Positions 59,404 to 64,000 of a stretch of 64,000 nt of DNA are shown here, in pieces. The DNA is from Anaeromicropila herbilytica (lineage in GTDB: Bacteria > Bacillota > Clostridia > Lachnospirales > Lachnospiraceae): the NCBI RefSeq assembly GCF_016591975.1, contig NZ_AP024169.1, positions 3,759,001-3,823,000 of the forward strand. The letters are read 5' to 3'. A program made the translations under genes and the position numbers. The first letter of the stretch is position 1; each line of letters starts with the position of its first letter. The notes under the pieces are model-generated. The model saw only the letters and a list, made by a program, of their open reading frames with translations. It ran no database searches and had not been told where the DNA came from.

Positions 59404-61116
59404 TTAAATATTAGGGAAGTCTGCTCTTAGTACGTTTAGAGTGTTATAAAGATCAATTATACCATAGCCCCAATCTCTATTCGGATAGGTCTGCCCTGGT
59501 ATTCTTTTGGCTCCCCTTATTAGATATTTTTTTATCGCGATAGAATCTATTCTAGGGTAATTGCCTTCTACAATTCCCCATTGTAATAACATGGCAGCAA
59601 TTCCTGCCGTATGTGCTGCTGCAAGACTTGTTCCAGAAGCGGTAGTAAAACCTTTCTGTAAATTAGGAATTACAATATTATCTCCAGGTGCTGCAAGTTC
59701 TGGTTTTATTTTATTTTCTCTCGAATATCCTTTACTAGCTTGTAGATATAATGCATCATTATTCGGGTTATATGCAGTGACCGTGATAGGCTGTATGGTA
59801 TTTCCTGGATTCAACACTGTTGTATAAGGATCTGGTTGTATAAAAGAAGTATTATTTGAGATAAACCCATCCATTGGTAGCCAAATATGAAATGCCCCCA
59901 TTAAATCTCCCCTACTATAGACGCGAAATCTCCATATACCTGCTGTTGGATTTTTAAATCGTAATAGTATAAGTTGACTACCTGTGTGTGTTTCAACTAA
60001 TTGATAATCTATATAAATAACGGTATCTTCAAAAATAAACCGAACTTCTTGATTTACTCTTAGACTTTCTGATATTCTTGGGATATACTCTCCAGATGGA
60101 GAATAAATATCGATGGAATAAGTATTTGGAAGTGTACCCCATATCTCCATTGCAAAACCCGGTTCATTTTCACCCACCTTAAGTTCCACCGTACTATAAC
60201 CAACCGAAGAATCCACCGTACTATAAAAATGTCTCCCCCCATTTCCCTCATTTCCAGCTGCAATCGATACTGCAATTCCAATAGAATCTGCATAAAAACC
60301 TAGGGTATTGTCAAATGGTCCTCTACCATCATGAGACCCCTGAGAACTACCAACACCAATGCAGATGGATAATGGTTTCTTCTCTCTCCGTGCCACCTTT
60401 ACTACATAGTCTAGTGCCCATGCTATATCGTTTTCTTGATAACAAGGAACGTCAGAAGGTATTATAAAAAAATCGCGAAATACCTGTTTTGCCTCTTTTA
60501 ATTTAACTATAATTATATCTGAATCTGGGACAACACCGCTGAAATCACTTCCTGCCACTTCTGAGCCAACAATAAGTCCAGCTAACATAGTGCCATGTCC
60601 ATTTGTATCAGTACTTGGAACTAGTTGTAACGGATTCTCACTTTTTAATGCTTTATTAATCTCTTCACTACTATATTCTGTTCCATAAAAGGTGTTTTCT
60701 GGATAACGATTCGCACTATCAATTGTTTGATCCCATATGGCTATTATTTTAGAGCTTCCGTCTTCTCTTTGAAAAATAGGATTGGTATAATCGATTCCAG
60801 TATCAATGACTGCTGTTATTACACCGTTCCCCCTTAAGGAAAACCCAGGTAATCTTCGAAGCTTATTAACTCCAGAAGCTTCTATACTTTTCTCACTCGT
60901 TAGACCATATAGGTGTGGTAATGGTGCATACCCTCGTTTGCTTATAAATTCCTCTGTCAATTGAGAAGCAGGTACATAAGCAATCGCATATCTAGTATTT
61001 ATAGGATGTGTTGTCGCACCTTGATAAATATCCAACAGTTTTGGATTCCGGTTATACTCAATATATAAATCAACAAAGTCATTGCTAATAATTTTATATT
61101 TTTCTTCCTGTGTCAC
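59404..61116 (-). CDS. Csp-like subtilisin (S8) protease, downstream gene
   Basis: A 570-residue S8 protease with an intact triad: D105 (VIDTGIDYT), H174 (NGHGTMLAG) and S497 (GTSLAAAHTAG), and oxyanion Asn in AAGNEGNGG. There is no signal peptide. The insertion between oxyanion and Ser regions (about 290-440) matches the jelly-roll domain of the clostridial Csp family, which activates cortex hydrolase during spore germination; similar genes are multiplied in Lachnospiraceae, so that role is not certain. GTG start after AAGGAGAAGGATATT, 25 nt behind its paralogue. Confidence 0.9.
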   Translation of the reverse strand: MTQEEKYKIISNDFVDLYIEYNRNPKLLDIYQGATTHPINTRYAIAYVPASQLTEEFISKRGYAPLPHLYGLTSEKSIEASGVNKLRRLPGFSLRGNGVITAVIDTGIDYTNPIFQREDGSSKIIAIWDQTIDSANRYPENTFYGTEYSSEEINKALKSENPLQLVPSTDTNGHGTMLAGLIVGSEVAGSDFSGVVPDSDIIIVKLKEAKQVFRDFFIIPSDVPCYQENDIAWALDYVVKVARREKKPLSICIGVGSSQGSHDGRGPFDNTLGFYADSIGIAVSIAAGNEGNGGRHFYSTVDSSVGYSTVELKVGENEPGFAMEIWGTLPNTYSIDIYSPSGEYIPRISESLRVNQEVRFIFEDTVIYIDYQLVETHTGSQLILLRFKNPTAGIWRFRVYSRGDLMGAFHIWLPMDGFISNNTSFIQPDPYTTVLNPGNTIQPITVTAYNPNNDALYLQASKGYSRENKIKPELAAPGDNIVIPNLQKGFTTASGTSLAAAHTAGIAAMLLQWGIVEGNYPRIDSIAIKKYLIRGAKRIPGQTYPNRDWGYGIIDLYNTLNVLRADFPNI

Positions 61117-61141
61117 AATATCCTTCTCCTTATATATTTAT

Positions 61142-62839
61142 TTAACCGCTACGTATTTTTTCATATATTGTATATACATCCAATTTTCCATAACCCCATT
61201 CTCTATTGGGATATTGAATCGTTGGATCTCTTTTCGCTCCACGAATCATCAATATTTTAATATCTGCATTATTAATCGATGGTAGATTACCTCTTACAAC
61301 TGCCCATTCTAAAATCATAGCAGCAACACCAGCTGTATGTGCTGCTGCAGGACTTGTTCCAGTAACCTCAGCAAAGCCTTGATTTAGTGTAGGACTAACA
61401 ATATTTACTCCAGGTGCTGCTATATCAGGCTTCACATAATCAGTTCTTGTGTATCCTCTACTTGCATTAAGATAAAGGCTTCCATCCACATGATTATATG
61501 CAGTCACTGTGATTGGCTCCACTCCATTTCCTAGAGAAAGGATTGTAGTGTATGGATTCGATTGTAAAAAGTAAGTATCATTTGCAATAAAACCTTCCAT
61601 TGGTAACCATACATTATATCCTAAGCTAAGATCTCCTCTCCCATACACATTAAATGTCCATATTCCAGGTGATGCGTTCGAAAATCGAAGTAATATAAGC
61701 TGATCTCCACTCTGTGATTCAACAATTTCAAAATCAATTAATATTCTTGTCTCTTCAAAAATAAATGTAACGTCTCGACTTTCATTTATTCTAGGATTAA
61801 TTCTTGGAATATACTCGCCAGACGGACTTTTGATATCAATACCAAATAGTCCGGGGGAATTCCCCCACACTTCCATCGAGAAATTCCTTCCTTCCTTTCC
61901 TACATTCAATTCCATTTTATCAAATCCTACATTTGGATTAATAGTTGCTGAGTAATGTCTTCTAGCATTTCCTTCATTACCCGCTGCAATTACAATGGCA
62001 AAATTTAAATTTTCCGCACGAATTGATACATTACTCGTTAACGATCCTCTTTCATCATGTGCTCCTTGTGATGTTCCAAGTGCTAAACAAATAGACATTG
62101 GTCTATTGAATTTAATTGCAACCTGTTCTAAATACTCTAATGCAAATAGAATATCATTTTCCTCAAAGCAGACTGCGTCCTCTTTAATTCTCCAAAAATC
62201 TTTTATAAACTTCTTTGCTGGCTTTAATTTAACGATCACAAGATCAGCTTCTGGCGCTATTCCATAAAAATCACTTTCTGGTACTTCATTGCCTACTGCT
62301 ATCCCAGCTATCATTGTTCCATGCCCATTTTCATCCTTTGATGGAACTATATCATAAGGATTTTTACTTTGAAGTGCTTCATTTATCTGCTCTCTTGTGT
62401 ACTCCATTCCATAATATGTATTTGTTTGATAATTCTCTCCCACAATAGTTTGGTCCCAAATAGTAATTATTTTTGTTGTATTATCCTCTCTTCGAAAGAT
62501 TGGATTGGTATAATCAATGCCCGTATCAACAATCCCAACTAATACTCCTTGACCTCTCAAATCAAGATTTGGTATACTTCGTAATTTAGGAATACCAGAT
62601 GCTTCTAAACTCCCTTCGCTAATAACGCCAAATACACTTGGTAGTGTTGCATATCCCCTTTGAGTAAGTGTTTTATCAGTTATTTGACTGATTGGCACCC
62701 TTACGACAGCCAAAAAGTAGTCTATAATCTGAACGGTTGCATCTTCAAATTGTTTAAATACAGACTCATCCCCACTATAATTAATTAATAAATCAGCAAA
62801 ATCATTACTATATATTCGTTTTCCTTCTTCTGGTGTCAT
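61142..62839 (-). CDS. Csp-like subtilisin (S8) protease, upstream gene
   Basis: A 565-residue paralogue of the next gene, with the same layout. D105 (GIVDTGIDYT), H173 (NGHGTMIAG), oxyanion Asn in AAGNEGNAR, and S496 (GTSPAAAHTAG). All catalytic residues are intact, unlike CspC or CspA pseudoproteases. The N-terminal about 90 residues would form the propeptide (KLRSIPNLDLRG at its end). First of a two-gene unit. The ribosome binding site is weak (GGTATGGGTTGATAT). Confidence 0.9.
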   Translation of the reverse strand: MTPEEGKRIYSNDFADLLINYSGDESVFKQFEDATVQIIDYFLAVVRVPISQITDKTLTQRGYATLPSVFGVISEGSLEASGIPKLRSIPNLDLRGQGVLVGIVDTGIDYTNPIFRREDNTTKIITIWDQTIVGENYQTNTYYGMEYTREQINEALQSKNPYDIVPSKDENGHGTMIAGIAVGNEVPESDFYGIAPEADLVIVKLKPAKKFIKDFWRIKEDAVCFEENDILFALEYLEQVAIKFNRPMSICLALGTSQGAHDERGSLTSNVSIRAENLNFAIVIAAGNEGNARRHYSATINPNVGFDKMELNVGKEGRNFSMEVWGNSPGLFGIDIKSPSGEYIPRINPRINESRDVTFIFEETRILIDFEIVESQSGDQLILLRFSNASPGIWTFNVYGRGDLSLGYNVWLPMEGFIANDTYFLQSNPYTTILSLGNGVEPITVTAYNHVDGSLYLNASRGYTRTDYVKPDIAAPGVNIVSPTLNQGFAEVTGTSPAAAHTAGVAAMILEWAVVRGNLPSINNADIKILMIRGAKRDPTIQYPNREWGYGKLDVYTIYEKIRSG

Positions 62840-63195
62840 ATATCAACCCATACCTTTCATGATGATATAAAGCTATAATCCTATATTGAATTATCTAAAG
62901 GTGTGCTATATTCCTTCTTATATTAACTAAAAAGCTATTACTATCTTATTCGGTATACTAAATAGAAATGATTTCTTTTACTATAAAAAAGTCAGGAAGA
63001 CTTTATGCTCAAGAAAATGGAGACTTGAAAAAAATGAAACTTTAGTCACACTATCATATAACTCTCTATTCCTCTTGTTAGAATATGGACCTACTTGGTC
63101 AAAAAAGAACAGAGTGTGTATTTACTACGCACTCTGTTCTTAATGTATCAGGAACAACTTCCTATCATATTGATCTTATTTAGAGATTTTACAAC
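62840..63195 (-). terminator. Intergenic region with the leuS terminator at 63101-63140
   Basis: On the minus strand AGAACAGAGTGCGTAGTAAA folds with its complement (ACACTCTGTTCT) and is followed by T6, ending leuS. The remainder (62840-63100) is AT-rich, holds the promoter region of the protease pair and shows no repeat copy or RNA motif that I recognise. Confidence 0.8.
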
Positions 63196-64000
63196 CTATT
63201 TTACAACAATATTTACAATCTTACCTGGAACATAGATTTCTTTTACGATATTCTCAGTAAGTTTATCTGCAACTACTTCTTTTGCTTTTGCGATAACAGA
63301 ATCTTTTGCTTCATCAACAGCTACTAATACTGTACCTTTTGTTCTACCATTTACTTGAACAGCAATCTCGATTTCGTCGTCTTTCATCTTCTCTTCATCG
63401 TATTCTGGCCATCTTGCGTCAAATACAGATGTGTCATGACCTAATTCACTCCATAATTCTTCACTAACGTGTGGTGTAAATGGAGCTAATAGAATAATAA
63501 ATGTTTCTAATGTTTCTTTATCAATTCCACCTTTTTTCGCAAGATCGATGAATTTATTATTATATTCCATGAATCCACTGATTACAGTATTAAGGCTAAA
63601 GGTTTCAAGACGAGTCGTAATATCATAAATCATCTTATGTCTTAATTTAATCATTTCTTTGGTTGCTTCTATATTCTTATCATGATTATCCATTACAAGA
63701 TTCCAGAAACGATTGATAAAACGATAAACTCCATCGATACCTCTATCATCCCATTCAGAATCTAATTCTGGTGGTCCAACGAATAATTCGTATACTCTTA
63801 GAGCATCGCAACCGTATTCATTCACTAATTCATCTGGTGACACTACATTTCCTTTTGATTTACTCATCTTAGCGCCATCTTTACCAATCATACCTTGATT
63901 AAATAACTTGATAAATGGTTCATCAAAGTCTACAACACCGATATCATTTAAGAATTTGGTATAGAATCTAGAATATAATAAGTGAAGAACCGCATGTTCA
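63196..64000 (-). CDS. leuS: Leucyl-tRNA synthetase, C-terminal part (gene continues past the window)
   Basis: The frame is open from the window end. It contains the LeuRS KMSKS motif (GAKMSKSKGNVVSP), the sequence EHAVLHLLYSRFYTKFLNDI just before it, the helical anticodon-binding domain (FINRFWNLVMDN ... APFTPHVSEELW) and the small C-terminal domain (VAVQVNGRTKG-like, KEIYVPGKIVNIVVK). Only the last 268 residues lie here; the HIGH motif and editing domain are outside. Normal stop and terminator. Confidence 0.96.
   Translation of the reverse strand, partial: EHAVLHLLYSRFYTKFLNDIGVVDFDEPFIKLFNQGMIGKDGAKMSKSKGNVVSPDELVNEYGCDALRVYELFVGPPELDSEWDDRGIDGVYRFINRFWNLVMDNHDKNIEATKEMIKLRHKMIYDITTRLETFSLNTVISGFMEYNNKFIDLAKKGGIDKETLETFIILLAPFTPHVSEELWSELGHDTSVFDARWPEYDEEKMKDDEIEIAVQVNGRTKGTVLVAVDEAKDSVIAKAKEVVADKLTENIVKEIYVPGKIVNIVVK

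Noticed and set aside
1..64000. tRNA or rRNA genes
   Set aside because: No cloverleaf or rRNA segment was recognised; the only structured RNAs I can support are the T-box and the yybP-ykoY-type leaders.

Overview
The window reads as chromosome of a low-GC, spore-forming, anaerobic Clostridia of the Lachnospiraceae type; gene content and style recall Lachnoclostridium (Clostridium) phytofermentans, which is an inference and not a database match. Pointers are a trimeric electron-bifurcating [FeFe] hydrogenase, tandem Csp-like subtilisins, an H-NOX chemoreceptor, T-box control of a tRNA synthetase and strong AGGAGG ribosome binding sites.

Layout. 1-500: 3' remnant of an AprX-like subtilisin. 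703-4990 (-): candidate copper operon (DUF2318 protein, HMA/SafE/cupredoxin fusion, response regulator, sensor kinase). 5247-7925: H-NOX/MCP fusion and a lipoprotein. 7962-9726: large serine recombinase with a 41-codon ORF overlapping its start. 9959-11420: isochorismatase-like hydrolase and a diiron metallo-beta-lactamase-fold protein. 11750-16476: MarR-controlled heterodimeric ABC exporter with three phased operator dyads. 16641-17546: Fur-family regulator and a hypothetical gene. 17786-22037: double-kinase hybrid sensor and a SARP-like response regulator. 22143-26348: candidate type VII effector module (membrane protein, two DUF5085-like proteins, glycine-rich effector) divergent from an XRE protein fused to a soluble FlhA C-terminal-like domain. 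26421-28214: secreted GH25 lysozyme. 28537-31081: divergent MetRS under a T-box. 31257-34078: P2A ATPase under a yybP-ykoY riboswitch. 34295-38520: hydABC-type hydrogenase operon. 38777-42363: aldo/keto reductase, bacteriohemerythrin, amidase and the 5' remnant of an AprX-like subtilisin. 42782-45592: small Cys/Gly protein, small acidic protein, aroC and a repeat-rich stretch. 45692-50366: XRE-cupin regulator and potABCD, split by a 289-bp palindrome. 50573-53426: second P2A ATPase with a probable riboswitch leader. 53630-57408: patatin, an IS4-family element and trpS. 57580-59313: luxS and two small proteins sharing a motif. 59404-62839: two tandem Csp-like proteases. 63196-64000: 3' part of leuS.

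Three dispersed repeat families run through the intergenic space. Family A (five copies) is a palindromic MITE-like element with 7-8 bp target duplications. Families B and C are more degenerate. Both AprX halves are broken at the same catalytic His motif, in the order and orientation of one gene, 41 kb apart, with a family A copy at each break.

The most original observation is the gene at 25521-26348: an XRE DNA-binding domain joined to a truncated FlhA cytoplasmic export-gate domain with no membrane segments, beside a candidate secreted toxin.
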